A stretch of DNA of 64,000 bases from Leucaena leucocephala (taxonomy: Eukaryota; Streptophyta; Magnoliopsida; Fabales; Fabaceae): positions 29,161,001-29,225,000 of the forward strand of contig CM073519.1 in NCBI GenBank assembly GCA_037074615.1, read 5' to 3'. Each line of letters starts with the position of its first letter. Position 1 is the first letter of the stretch. The position numbers were made by a program, and so were the translations under genes. Shown here piece by piece: positions 12,888 to 24,481 of the stretch. The notes beneath the pieces were generated by a model. It did not search any database. It saw only the letters and a list, made by a program, of their open reading frames with translations, and was not told where the DNA came from.

Positions 12888-12895
12888 TATTTATA
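12888..12895 (-). promoter_or_regulatory. TATA box of C1 3' LTR
   Basis: TATAAATA on the minus strand, in the same sequence neighbourhood (CACCTATAAATA) as the C3 TATA boxes at 58126 and 63850. A purine-rich leader follows, as in C3. Confidence 0.6.
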
Positions 12896-13147
12896 GGTGG
12901 ATGGAGGTGGAATGAATGGCTCAGATCGAATCGCGATGAATGCTTCATATCGCTTAGCTTCCTTAAGAAGCTTCGCCTGCATCATCACGATGACATCACC
13001 CTCCTCAATGACTCACCAATATGACATCATCCAAGGACACCTCAGGGGGTATATGGCGCAATGGTGGGGCCCTTGGGACACCTCACCAGCTGACTCAGCC
13101 TTTCTAGAGAATTCCAGTCTTTTCCTGGAATGAGCAGCCGAGATTGT

Positions 13148-13156
13148 GCCACGTGT
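13148..13156 (-). promoter_or_regulatory. G-box/ABRE-like site in C1 LTR
   Basis: ACACGTGGC on the minus strand, about 250 bp upstream of the TATA box, in the same order and similar spacing as in C3. Confidence 0.5.
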
Positions 13157-13657
13157 CCCTTTTTACTTTTTCCCCTTTTTCTAATCTCATGACATGTGTC
13201 ATTAACTTTTCTTCTTTTCCTATAATAATGACATGTGGCACCTTGTGGATCCCATGAGGACACCTTTCATGCCACCTCATGGTCTAAAGTCATATATGAT
13301 GACTTTTCCCAATTCTATCCTTAACCAAGTAACTTTACTTTATAGTAAAGCACTAAAATATTATTTTAATGCCTCTCAAACTCCTATAACTACTGGGCCT
13401 ACGTTTTTGGGCCTTTAAATGTCATCTTGGGTTTCTAACCAAGTCCAAGCACTCTGGTGGCTCGGTTCTCAATAAACACTTCTTACTTCTTTATGCCCAC
13501 AGGGACTTTCACTATTTTCCCAAAATTTTCACTTTCTTGCAGTTTAGTCTCTGAACATCATCTGTATACTTCTGGAACTGCTGCATAATAGGGTCTAGTA
13601 GCCTACCTTTTTCAGGCTACATATTAGGCTTCTATGCCTAAAAATTGGGATATGACA

Positions 13658-13693
13658 TTTCTCCTCCCCTTAAAATAAATTTCATCATCGAAA
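13658..13693 (-). other. Polypurine tract of C1
   Basis: On the minus strand a GATGATGAAATTTATTTTAA segment is followed by GGGGAGGAGAAA and then the LTR. The same GAGGACGAAATTTATTTTAA plus purine run precedes the C3 3' LTR (62563-62598) and B2 LTR2 (24446-24481). A GAGGACGAA...TAAGGGGGG end is typical of Ty3/gypsy elements of the Tekay/Del group. Confidence 0.7.
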
Positions 13694-16147
13694 TTTCAGG
13701 GTCAAACCTCTATTCATTCCTTGATGAAAAAATTTTCTGGGAGAATGTCCCTTTCTTTTCATAATAATTTCTTGACTTTTCTAGCTTTTCTTAACTTTTC
13801 TTATTATCTTACATAACTTTGTGTATCTATGCCAAACTTTTGTGGCATTTACACCCTTTCTCATATAACTGTGTTCTATCTTTACTTTATCTTAGACCCT
13901 ATTCCCTGGGTCTTGCTAACCTTTTATCTTCTTTATCCTTATCCGAAGGATTTATCTATTCATACTTTTCCATTCTCACAACATATGGGGTTCTCTTCTC
14001 TATTCCTCAGGCATACTTCTGCAAAAACTTTTGAATATCAGCACTCAGACTTGAATTTTGACTCCATCTTCATTTAAGGAAAACTAAGTTTAGTCAGTAT
14101 ATAATATAGGCTATTTGAGGAAAATCATTATAAGTAAGTTTTCTGGAGGAGTTAATCAACTAGTGAAGCTCCTTATCTTAACTTCGTGTTTAGTACTCAT
14201 CTTCCCTGAGAGATACTATATTGTTCTCATTTCTTCATGGCTCATTACTTTCCTTAGGCTAGGTCTAACTATGACCTCGGGATCTAACTGCGATCAACTG
14301 TAAGCCTCTTCATAATCCAACTGTGACTCTGAAGCTATTAGGATATAACTGTGACCCTCCAGAATCCTCTGTGATTCTATTGTACTGTATCATCATCTCT
14401 GAACTATCTCAAACTAACAGACTAAGTTATTAGGTTCACTACTTCCACTTGTTGATAACTCAATAAAAAATTTTAAAATACATTATGTAGCCCATATTAT
14501 TTACTAAGACTTTACTTATTCTCCTTCTTACTCAGGAGTTCCTTCTCATCTTTCTTACTCTATTGTGGCTTACCAATTATGGTCTAACCACCTGCCATTA
14601 CATTCAGTTGCTATAGCCTCATCATAATTTCTCATTCAATCTGTGCTCTAACTACGAGCCATTTGAACAATGCTCTAACTGTGAGCAATCCGTATCAGAT
14701 CTAACTCTTATCTGAAGAGTGATATGAACTCATCTGAATCTATCTCTATATGAGAGCCATCTGTTTCATATCCAACTCTTATCTAAAGAGTGTTATGAGA
14801 ACAATCTCTTTACTGTTATCTTTTGCTCATTTTTTATACCATTTCTTTTGATAGGATTATAGCACTACCACCTTCTTGGTACTTGTTGTAACCCTAACAT
14901 AAGAAATGGCCCTAAGTACTGTATTCACAAGTCTGTAGAAATACCTGAGTAACCCCAATCATACTGTAGCAACTGTCCCACTTACTGAGACAATTTATCA
15001 TCTTGGGTACATTCTTATTGCATGTCGTATGGTATGGGAGCAACATAACTTTCTTATCTCATCATAAACTCTACCCTACATGTATTGCATGAGGGGAGTA
15101 TTCATAGCATACTCTAATATGCATGTCATCATATGACAACTGCAAGGAGATGCAACTTCTCATCATAACTTATGGCAACATAAGCCATATCATCACATAA
15201 ATTTGCTCAACCATCCATCATAAGTACACTGCAATAAACTTTAAAGCATTCTTTCATATGTAACATCATTTTCTAGATTCCAAACATTCATTTAGGAACA
15301 TGAAATAACTACTTATTTAACTTAGGTTGCCACATTACCCTCTTACTAGGGTATAGACTCAACCCTTCATTACTCTATCTTACTTTGGGGAGTCTCTTTA
15401 TCTTTGAAACTATGGCTACCTTTCTCTCTTTAAACATTATAAACTTATTTCTTTGTAACACGGAATTCAATCTGTGAGTAACTTCTTAATCATTCAATTC
15501 TCAACTATCTCTTAACTCTTTATTTCTATCAGTCTTAGTCTACTCTGGACTAGACTGTAGTTCCTCTGTCTTAGGAATATCAGCTTTCTATCTATTAACC
15601 ATCTTGTCTCTAACTTTTAGGCCATGTGCTAGGATCATTCCTAGGTAAGTCTCCAATCTGACTTTAATTCTTTCATAATATAGATATACTCTTACAGAGG
15701 ATCTACTTCTAAACATTGTCTTAAACTAATCTTTCATATCTTAGTACTTTGTACTGTCTACCTTGATTATGCTTTATACCAATCATCTAGTTGATTAACT
15801 TCAACTAGGTTGGTACCTTCATTATCATCGTCACTATAACGTATGGCAGCTTCCCTTGACCTGGGATTGGTTAGCTTCTGTCTTTATCCATAGAGGAAAC
15901 TGCTCCACAGACATTATCCTACTTAGTCCAGCCACATCGTGCTAAGAAATACGAGACCTCGACGATAACGGTTGACTAATACTAACTACTTCCTTGAGGA
16001 TTACCCCGTAAAGCTGTAAGGTATGGGGTATTATTCTATCTATTTGGGTGTCACTGTCTCTAAGTAGTGAACATCATCCCCAGATTTTATACTAGGGAGA
16101 GAACTTCTTAGTTCAAATCTCTAACTATACTAAAGCATCACTGAGCC
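13694..16147 (-). mobile_element. Internal region of element C1 (non-coding, decayed)
   Basis: Minus-strand internal DNA between the PBS-like array and the polypurine tract. It matches the C3 internal region (59,464-62,598) and parts of B2: the repeated GTCACAGTTAGATCC-type units (14,200-14,380), the TTAGAGC-type units (14,640-14,760), and the stretch near 15,330-15,420 that matches 22,150-22,250. No protein domain is recognisable and no open frame is longer than about 80 codons. This looks like a large non-autonomous derivative. Confidence 0.6.
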
Positions 16148-16333
16148 AGAACCTTTTATTCTATGCCATAATCTTATGCTCTGTGCCAGAACCCTTTGCT
16201 CTATACTAGAACCCTCTTGATTCTGTACCATAACCTTATGCTCTAAGCTAGAATCCTCTGCTCTGTACTAGAACCCTCTTAATTCTGTACCAGAACATTC
16301 TACTCTGAGTCAGAATCCTCTACTTTGATACCA
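16148..16333 (-). repeat. Tandem array of primer-site-like units in C1
   Basis: Starting at the primer site and going 186 bp into the element, nine units of 20-22 bp follow each other. Each begins GGTATCA, GGTACAG, AGTACAG, GGCACAG or similar and ends with TTCT or TTAT. The consensus is close to GGTACAGAGCATAAGGTTCT, so every unit resembles the primer site itself (GGTATCAGAGC). C3 has only about two such units at the same place. It looks like expansion of the primer-site region by unequal copying. Confidence 0.7.
16323..16333 (-). other. Primer binding site of C1
   Basis: TGGTATCAAAG on the minus strand, three bases inside the LTR end at 16337. It differs by one base from the 3' complement of Met-tRNA (TGGTATCAGAG) used by B2 and the copia element here. 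Confidence 0.65.
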
Positions 16334-16336
16334 AAA

Positions 16337-16816
16337 TGAAACATCCTCATCTTTAAATATCTTAGGGACCAAATGGTAGCATATGGAACCACTTTTAAGG
16401 CTATTGAAGTCAAATTACTCAATCTGAAATTTTACTCTTAGCGAGTACTGTTCACTGTGTAAATTCTAGAGGAGTGACCTGACTTCGAAAAATCATAACT
16501 AATTATAGAAAAATCAAAACAAAATGTTTCAAATTGCTACACGAAGCTAACTTAATTATCTTTCAGGGAAAAATAACTTGTTGACCACGACTTGACTAGG
16601 TCAATGTTAGTAAACATCCAAAGTTTACTGTTCATCATATGTTTTTCCCTGATTTTAGCACTTTGGTCCCAACATTTGCACTATCCAATCCCCAGCTTTT
16701 CTTCATGCTTCATTAGTCCTCTTCTAACATAGCTATGGGATTGGGATTACATGGAAGGGGGTGAGATTTCAGGAAAAAACTGAGTAGCAAACAAAAACTA
16801 TACAATGTATGCAACT
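16337..16816 (-). mobile_element. 5' LTR of C1, R/U5 portion
   Basis: Minus-strand LTR end (GATGTTTCA at 16337) adjoining the primer site. On the other side it stops at 16816, where LTR1 of B2 begins. The LTR start is at 27,750-27,858 beyond B2. Compared with the C1 3' LTR about 1.3 kb of the middle is missing, so the host LTR lost DNA around the B2 insertion. Confidence 0.7.
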
Positions 16817-19800
16817 TGTCATATCCTAAATTTTTCCCTATCTGTATAATACTGATTTTGAAAAGAGGTTTGGAAAGGATTATGACGAAGATAAGAAGAA
16901 ATAATAAATGTTAGATAAGTCTTGAAGAAAGAGAAGGACCTAAACAAAAATTGGAAAAGGTTAAAGGTCAAAAGTTAAAGTAGAAATAAATGTTAGGCCA
17001 AAAGTGGTAATTTCTAAAAGTTTAGGGACCTAAATGTAATTAAGTAAAAAGTAAGGGACCTAAATGTAATTATGGAAAAGTTTAGCCAAAATAGCCAAAA
17101 AATGCCTAAAATCATATTAGACTAAAAATTTACCAGTAGATAGACTTAATTATTCGGGTCAGTTTAATGCAACACATAATCTTGATTTGAGGTCCCGATT
17201 AATTGGTATAAATTTATGAAGTCATACAAATTATTATAGTATTCTTCAGACATTAGAATTAGATGGGATATTATAGGAAATTCCCATATTGAATATAACA
17301 ATTTATAAAATTAACAGAGTTATAAAAGGAATCCTGTAGAAGCCTTACGAGATTTTATGCTGAAATAAAGTACCCGATAAATAGGATCAGGTGAGATTTG
17401 TTGTGAACTGTGCCATAAAGGTAATGAGGCTAATGAGCCTATACCAAGGCCTAATGGTGCCATAATGAGCCCAATAAAGTAGTGAGACAGTTATGTGGGC
17501 CAGAGTCTAGAGCAGTCCAGGAAAAGTGCGAAATTATGAAAATGCCCCTAGATGCCCCTATTGTACCAGTGATGGATGGAGGGTATTCTGGTCATTATAG
17601 ACAAGCCAAAAACATGTAATATGGTATAAAGATGATTAATTAGAGCCAGTAAATACTCTGATGATGTTTGAAAAGATGATAATGCCCTTTGAGAAATGAA
17701 AGTAAAATCGGACACCGATAAAGGGTTAAAGGAAATGTAGGAAATTTTTATCAAGGCTTATGGGTCTCAGAAAATTATGAGACTTTACAGGGAATTCATT
17801 TTATATTAGAATGAATTTCTAAAAATGTTAGAACCATTAAAATAGGTGTCTAGCATTTATTTCAAAATTAGGATATTTTAAGAGTATTGGTATAAGAAAA
17901 GTACCTTGGTATTTGTGCCAATTGGCTATTGGACCCAAGGAAGGCCTATGGAAGCCCAAAATTTTGTGCTAGGGCAGCGCATTAAGTCCTAAGAGTTGTA
18001 TTAGAGTCCAAGTCCAATAATGAATAATTTATGAACTCTTGAAAAGAAAAAAAAGGGATAAAGTGCTAATTATGGCTTGCACATAGTGGGACCCACACAC
18101 CCACACACTTGGCAACCAAGACAAGGGGGAGGAGAAGATTTTTGTCATGTGGATTTACTCAAGTTGGCTTGGAGAGGAAGCTTGATGTAAGAATAAATAT
18201 GAGCCATTAGATCAAATAGTGTACAAAGTGATCTTGGCCATTAATTTTCCATGAAATTTTTCTATAAATAGCCCCTCAATTCTGCAGCCAAACCGTGAGC
18301 AAAGAACCCTTGGGGAAACTCTTTCAAAATGGAAACTCAAGCCAAGACAAAGAAGATTCAAGGTTCCAAAGTTCAAGCAAGCTAGAGAATAAAGGTAAGC
18401 AATCTCTTCCTTTGATTTGGGAGCTTGAACTTAGGGTTTTCATGGGGGAAAAGTTGAATTTTCTCTAATGGAAGGTGCTGCCCAAAAACCTTAGATGAAA
18501 GGAGAAAGAAGAAATTAAAGTTAGAAACATATGATTGAAGCTTAAACAAGCTAGTTAAGTGGTTGGTTGTTGAATCAAATTGATATTCTTGACTTTGCCA
18601 TGGTATGCCCTGTTCGGTCTGCACTGTTCATGAGGGAAGGAAATTGAATTCCAATGATTTAAGGCTTCCATTGAATTTAGATGATGATTTTGTGTAGGAT
18701 TGGAAAGGTTTTGAACCTTGAAAGCATTGAAATTCGAAGGTTGTAGTTTTTGAAACCCTTCTCTGTACTGTTCACACGCATGAACAGTAATTGCAATTCC
18801 ATGATTTTGATGCTTCCAATGGTTTTAAAATGAAAAATTGTGTGGGATAAAGTAGAGAAACAAGTATGGGAAGCATTGGAATCAAAATGAGAATTTTTGA
18901 AAGAATTGAGTGCAGTTTCAGTTCTGTACAACATATGATGAAGGAGCTGGAATTTCATGATTCTAAGCTCATAAATGGATTAAAAAGATGAAATTGTGTA
19001 GGGTAAATTCAAGACATCAGTTGATTCAAAGGCCAAGCCCATTAGTGAAGATTAGAGAAAGTTGTGATACTAAAAAATATAATAAAGTAGACTTGAACAT
19101 TGTTGGAGTTCATGGGTCCTAATGAATTATGTGATGAATATGAATGTGTTTAGGACCTTGAAACATCCAAGAAGATGTTGGTAAGTGATTGACATAAAGG
19201 CTTCATTGTTGGAAAGCTAGGGAGCAAGTGTTAAAGATCAAGAGGAAAGCTTAAGTTCAAGGTAGTGAACTTACCTCTTTATGTGCTTGATGTGGTATGC
19301 TTATGTGTTGACATGTATGTGATATTTGAATGATGTTGTGACATGATTAATGATGTTCAATATATTGTGAATAACATGTTTTCCATGGCCATGCACTTTA
19401 TGTAAAAGTATATAGCATGATAGCATGCCACTAATCAAAGAAAGTTTAATGAAATTACATATCATGCATTAGCATCCATCTTGTATATTTAAGTGGTAAT
19501 GTTTGCTACTGATATTCCCTAGAATCTCAGTCTCCCATAACCAACCAATTTAGGTCAAGCATGGAGAAAAGGTATGCATGGAGAAGAGCTAAAGAATGGA
19601 AGAAAGGAAGTGAAGTATTGAGATTTTAGCATATACTATAAATTGTCCATGTATGTAAATGCCATGTAAGGTGCCCATTTATGTGATGAAACTATTTTAA
19701 TACTTATGGCATATGTACATGATGTATATGAATGTTAAGAAGCTTATTTGATGGCTTGTGTATGCTGAAACAATTATTGGAAATGAAAGAAAAGAAACTA

Positions 19801-20310
19801 AAATGGAAAAAACGTAGGTCCTAAAGCAGTTTTGTTGTGGCTTCAATTTGACCTAGCAAATGAAGGAATTAGTTCACAAAATTTTATGAGCATGTAGCAA
19901 ACATCCAGAGATTTAAATTCATAGGTATAACATGTCATTTGGATGTGTATATCAAGAGAAATGATTTTCCAAATTAAGGGACCAGAATCTATTTCCAATG
20001 TTTTTGACCAAATGAACAGTAAACTTCAACGAATAAACTGTATCAATTGGTGAATCATTTGGTCTCGAAATTATTTTTCCCTTAAATTTTAAGATGTTAT
20101 CTTCACGTAGATTTTTGAAACACTTCATTTCAAGTTTTATAGAATTAATTATGATTTTTTGAAGTTCATTGCGTAATCTGGAATACCATATGAACAGTAA
20201 CCCGAGAAAGAATGAAATTCCAGATTTGGCTAATAGACTTCCATGGTCTTGTAAGTGGTTCTAAATGCTGCTGAATGGTCCCTAATATGTATGAAAGTAA
20301 GGATGTTACA
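16817..20310 (+). mobile_element. 5' LTR of element B2
   Basis: A 3,494-bp plus-strand LTR from TGTCATATCC to GGATGTTACA, followed at once by a canonical primer site. Its TATA box is at 18263-18270, and an AAAGGTAAGC splice-donor-like site is near 18,395. The first about 2.2 kb is nearly the same as LTR2 (24,482 onward). From about 19,057 to 19,900 the two LTRs are largely different sequence, then similar again to the end. Such a mosaic is not expected if both LTRs came from one reverse-transcription event. Confidence 0.8.
18263..18270 (+). promoter_or_regulatory. TATA box of B2 5' LTR
   Basis: TATAAATA followed by the family leader. A consensus 5' splice site (AAAG|GTAAGC) lies 132 bp downstream. 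Confidence 0.6.
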
Positions 20311-20313
20311 TTT

Positions 20314-20325
20314 TGGTATCAGAGC
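20314..20325 (+). other. Primer binding site of B2
   Basis: TGGTATCAGAGC, three bases after the LTR end: the exact complement of the 3' end of plant initiator-Met tRNA, as used by many plant Ty3/gypsy and Ty1/copia elements. Confidence 0.85.
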
Positions 20326-20793
20326 AGAAGTTTCTGGCATGATATGAGATTATTCCCAGATCCTAATCATAATAGTAAGCATATTGTTAAGTTAGGGTAT
20401 GTTATGAGATAGTTAACATTGCTTAATTAAGCAAATGTTGCAGAAATAGATATGAGATTCCATAAGGTTAAGTCAGAGGCTTCAGTTAATAAGGGAAATC
20501 CCAGGCTAGTAGTGATATATGGATATGGTGTACATCTAGATTTTGATCATCCCTCAGTCAATGAAGAGAGTTCAGAGGAGAGTATGGGGGATCAGTCAGG
20601 AAAGTCTACAGTATATTACCCATAGATGTTTCTGTAGACTTAAACTTGTAGTCTGGAGGTGATATAGAAATTCATTCTGGAGCCGTGAATGCACCATATG
20701 ATATTGGGTCTAGTGACTCTACATAGTATGAGGATTGTTAGAGTGCCCTCTAACCTTGATGTAAGTTCTATTCCTCCGATGAGATGACAGATT

Positions 20794-20988
20794 ATGGCTA
20801 AGGAAGCTGAGTACTGGTACTGGATTATAGGTAGACTAGATATTATTCCTCCTCCACCAGAGTTTGAGGATAGAATTATTATGAGTAATAGATCATGGTC
20901 CCCTAATTCAGATATCCAGTCAGAGTTTATGATAGTTCTTGTCTATTCCCAAAGTTCGGGAATCTGTCACTTTATAAAGAAAGATTAG
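20794..20988 (+). pseudogene. EYWY-frame remnant in B2
   Basis: A 64-codon open piece containing EAEYWYWIIGRLDIIPP. It corresponds to the C-terminal part of the 143-codon frame in B3 (41,254-41,685) and to a stop-containing version in B1. Upstream in B2 the frame is broken by stops and shifts. Function unknown; see the B3 entry. Confidence 0.45.
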
Positions 20989-23900
20989 TGAGATGTTCTT
21001 GGTTCCAATTAACCCCAGTTTTCTTTCTTAAAGACAGATAGTGTTGACTATATTAGTCTCAAGAAATCTGCGAAGAGTGAATTACTCAGTCTGGGTCAAG
21101 GGATGGACAGAAGTAGAGATTAAGAACAATTAGCTATCTACAGTTCCTCAATGCCATAGCAGGAATGATAGACAGACATATATTAGAGCGCATTAACCTA
21201 ATATACTTTAGAGGACTGGTATGAGATGATAATAAGTCAAGAGTCATGAGACTAAAGATGCCAACCTCACTGAAGTCTATCAGTTAGAGATTCAGTACAG
21301 AGTATAGGCAATTAAGCAGTACGAAGCACTAAGATACAGAAGATCAGTTTAAGAAAAGGTTTAACAATAGATCCTCCATATGATCATCAGGAGTTGATCT
21401 ATAGTACGAAAGACTTTGTGCAGCTAGTCTTTATGGAAAAGAATAATGAGAAGTTAGAATGAGACTTTCCTAAGAATGATCTAATACATGGCTTAAGGAT
21501 AAAGATTGGATGGTTAACAGATAGAAAGTTAATGTTCCCAATACAGAGGGATTCTATCACGAAGAGATAGTAACCTAACGCTCTGCCCTAGATAACATAA
21601 ATAGTAATGTTAAGTGATGAATGAGATCCAAGTGACCTGAATTGGTCAGGATCTAGAGGCAGACTAGAAAAGGATCATAGTCTAGTCCAGAGTAGACTAA
21701 GACTGATGGACAAAAAGAGTTAAAAGAATTAAGAGATACAGAAGTTACTTCATACGAGATAGAGAGTGATCTGCACACTTGAGAAGTTTTTCTCAAAGAA
21801 GTTTAAAGGAAGCATTCCTCTCAATTAGAGAGAGAGGTGAGCGTGAGGCTAAGGGTCAGAGCAAAGGAAAGAGAACCCTTTTGATGGATACTAAATCGAG
21901 TTCATTTATATGAACCTTGAGGCTTAATAAGAGTTACTTTCTCTCGCTTGTTAGTAATCCAGGAGGATAAGAGAAACGTAAAAGTACAAATGGCATAAAG
22001 ATAGGAGCCAAACCTTCCTCAGTTAGCTGAAAGAGAATAGCTGACTCAGTTATGTATTGCTATGAGGCCAAGGACACATAAATCCTTCAGGCTAGAGACA
22101 GAAATCTTACAGGCAATAAGGGATGATATGATAGAATAAATATGGCCTAGTAAGGTAGCCACAGATTAAAAGATGAAGTGACTCCCCTATTCCTTATGTA
22201 AGAAAGAGTAAAGAAGGGTTGAGCCTATACCCTAATAAGAGGGTAAAGTGGCAACCTAAGTGAAACAAGTAAATGATTTAGGTTCCTGAATAAATGATCA
22301 GGACCTAGTGATTAAGGTAATGAAGGAACATAATACTTTAAAGTCTACTTGGTTAATTATTTAATTACAATGTGAGTATAAGGGATGGTTGAGCAGATAT
22401 ATGTGATAGTGGTATGGCTTATGTTGCCATAAGATATGATGAGAAGTTGCATCTCCTTGCAGTTGTCATATGATGACACGCATGTTAGAGACTGCTTAAA
22501 TGATTACATCTCCTTGCATATTATGCATGTTGAGTATGTTATGATGGATAAATACTCCCCTGTACATTACATGCAGGGTAGAGTAGATATGATGAGAAAG
22601 TTATGTTGCTCCCATGCCCTACGACATGCAATAGAGCTAGATTGCTCTTGCGATAGAGTAAGATTACTTTTGAAATGAAACCAATAGATGGACAACATAG
22701 CTCATGTAGAGTAATATTCTTCAGATGAGATGAATAGATGATGATAGACATATGCATGGTAGAGCATGTGTAGCTCTTTGAAGTAATGGATCTTGTAAGT
22801 TATAAAGTATGAGAATGATCTGAGAAGTTCTTGAGTGATAGAAGAAATGAGCAAAGTCTTAACAAATAATATTATCTTCTGTTATCATTTCTGGGGAATT
22901 ATCTGTGGAGTTAACAACTATGTGGAAGTGACTAACCTTATAACTTTGTTCACTGGTTTAGGTCTTCCAGAGATGAGAATACAGTATAACAGAACTGCAG
23001 TAGATTCTGAAGGATTGTAGTTAGATCCTAGTATGACTCACAGGGTCACAGTTAGATCCTAAAGAGGCTTACGGTTGATCGCAGTAGACCCCGAGGGTCA
23101 CAGTAGACTAAGCCTAGAACAAGAAAGTAATGGGCCATAAGTACAATATTTCTTTGGAAGGACGAATACCAAGGAAAAGTTAAGGTATAGAAGCTTCACA
23201 AGTTGGTTAACTCATAAGAGAGAGAGTACCCATGATGTTAGTTTCAGATAGCCTTATTACTATTAGGGACTAAACTCATAGTCTTCTTACACGTAGCAGG
23301 AACTCAGTGATCAGAATTAAAGTTGTTAATCCTGAGTCCCAATGATGAATAAGAATATTTCATAAGATATCAGAAAGGGTCAAATAAGAGTAAAGAGATC
23401 CTTACGATGAAATTACCAAGAATAAGAATGAAAGACAAATAGATTCTCCATATGAGGATAAAAAGAGATTAGAAGGCCAAATAGACCCCAGAGAGATAGC
23501 ATAAGATGGGTCTAAGATAGTGAAGTACCAGGGTTGGAGCCTGTGAGCACCAGTACTTTAGATTTTTATCTGTATATTTCAATTAAGCATACTTAGGCAA
23601 GGGTAGTCCAATGATGGGTGACCCCTGGGAAGTGATGAAAAAAAAAGTGTGAATGCCATAAGAAATTGGCATATATGCACAGAGCTATGTAAAATGATGA
23701 AAAGAGCTATGAAAAGCTATAAAGGGTTATGAATAATAAGAGACTAGAACCCTTATGTCAAGTCCAAATGAAATAGATTTGAAATATAGACTATGATGTA
23801 GCCAGATTTGGCCAGAGATGCCATGATACAGCTTAAAAGATATGTGATAAGATATGCCTTGAGAAGCGGCTGTATAGCTAGCTTTGTAAATAGATAGAGA

Positions 23901-24025
23901 GGGTTCCATTCTGGAAATGATAAGATGTTTGAATGATGAGCTACATGTGAAAGAGCAAATGAGAGCTTTCACTTCTTGAATAAAGTGCTAGGCATTATGT
24001 TATGTTATGTTATGTTTGTAAAATA

Positions 24026-24097
24026 TGCTAAAGCTCCAAATGTTAGAGCAGTGCAGGCTCTATATGATAGAGCTGTGCAAGCTCCGAGTGTTAGAGC
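24026..24097 (+). repeat. Three 24-bp tandem units near the 3' end of B2
   Basis: Three consecutive 24-bp units of the type AAGCTCCGAGTGTTAGAGCT plus GTGC. C3 has the same three units at 62,045-62,116, also a few hundred bases before the polypurine tract. Each unit can pair AGCTC with GAGCT. Confidence 0.65.
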
Positions 24098-24445
24098 TGT
24101 GCATATTAAGAGAAGGAATGCTTGAGTTCTGATGTTAGAGCTTTGCATTCGTGAGCAGGTATGTAGTCCTGCAGCATGCTGGACATTACTCACAAGTCCA
24201 GCATAGTGAGAAGTCTATATGCAGATAGATGCGTAGGAAGAAAGTAATAGAATGAACTGGAGTTCAACTCTGATTAAGTTGATTTAGAGCAGAAGAATGG
24301 TCATAACGAAGATATAAAGATCTGCGGATACGAAAAGTACTCCGCTAAGATGTCAAGATGAAATATAAGAGATAGATACCCCAATCCTTAGTAAAGAAGA
24401 ACACAAGGATATCTATCCAAAATTACTGACTAAGGTGCTAAGTAA

Positions 24446-24481
24446 ATTTTGAGGACAAAATTTATTTTAAGGGGGTAGAAA
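24446..24481 (+). other. Polypurine tract of B2
   Basis: A GAGGACAAAATTTATTTTAA segment, then GGGGGTAGAAA, directly before the LTR at 24482. It closely parallels the tracts of C1 and C3. Confidence 0.75.

Larger units (their letters stand above)
12515..13657 (-). mobile_element. 3' LTR of element C1, proximal (U3) portion
   Basis: Minus-strand LTR start (TGTCATATCCC from 13657 downward) with U3, G-box (13148-13156), TATA box (12888-12895) and leader, broken at 12515 by solo LTR C2. With the portion at 10367-11105 the LTR totals about 1.88 kb, shorter than the 2.59-kb LTR of C3. Directly upstream on the minus strand is a good polypurine tract, so this is the 3' LTR. Confidence 0.75.
20326..24445 (+). 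mobile_element. Internal region of element B2 (decayed gag, no pol)
   Basis: About 4.1 kb with no intact protein. In order: the shared gag-position frame with an EAEYWYWIIGR segment (20,794-20,988, otherwise frame-broken), a gag-like stretch (about 21,780-21,990), a possible relic CCHC knuckle (22,040-22,090), and repeated GTCACAGTTAGATCC-like units (23,000-23,110). Three 24-bp units lie at 24,026-24,097, then the polypurine tract. Reverse transcriptase, RNase H and integrase motifs were looked for and not found. The 51-bp array present in B1 and B3 is absent near 21,240. Confidence 0.65.
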
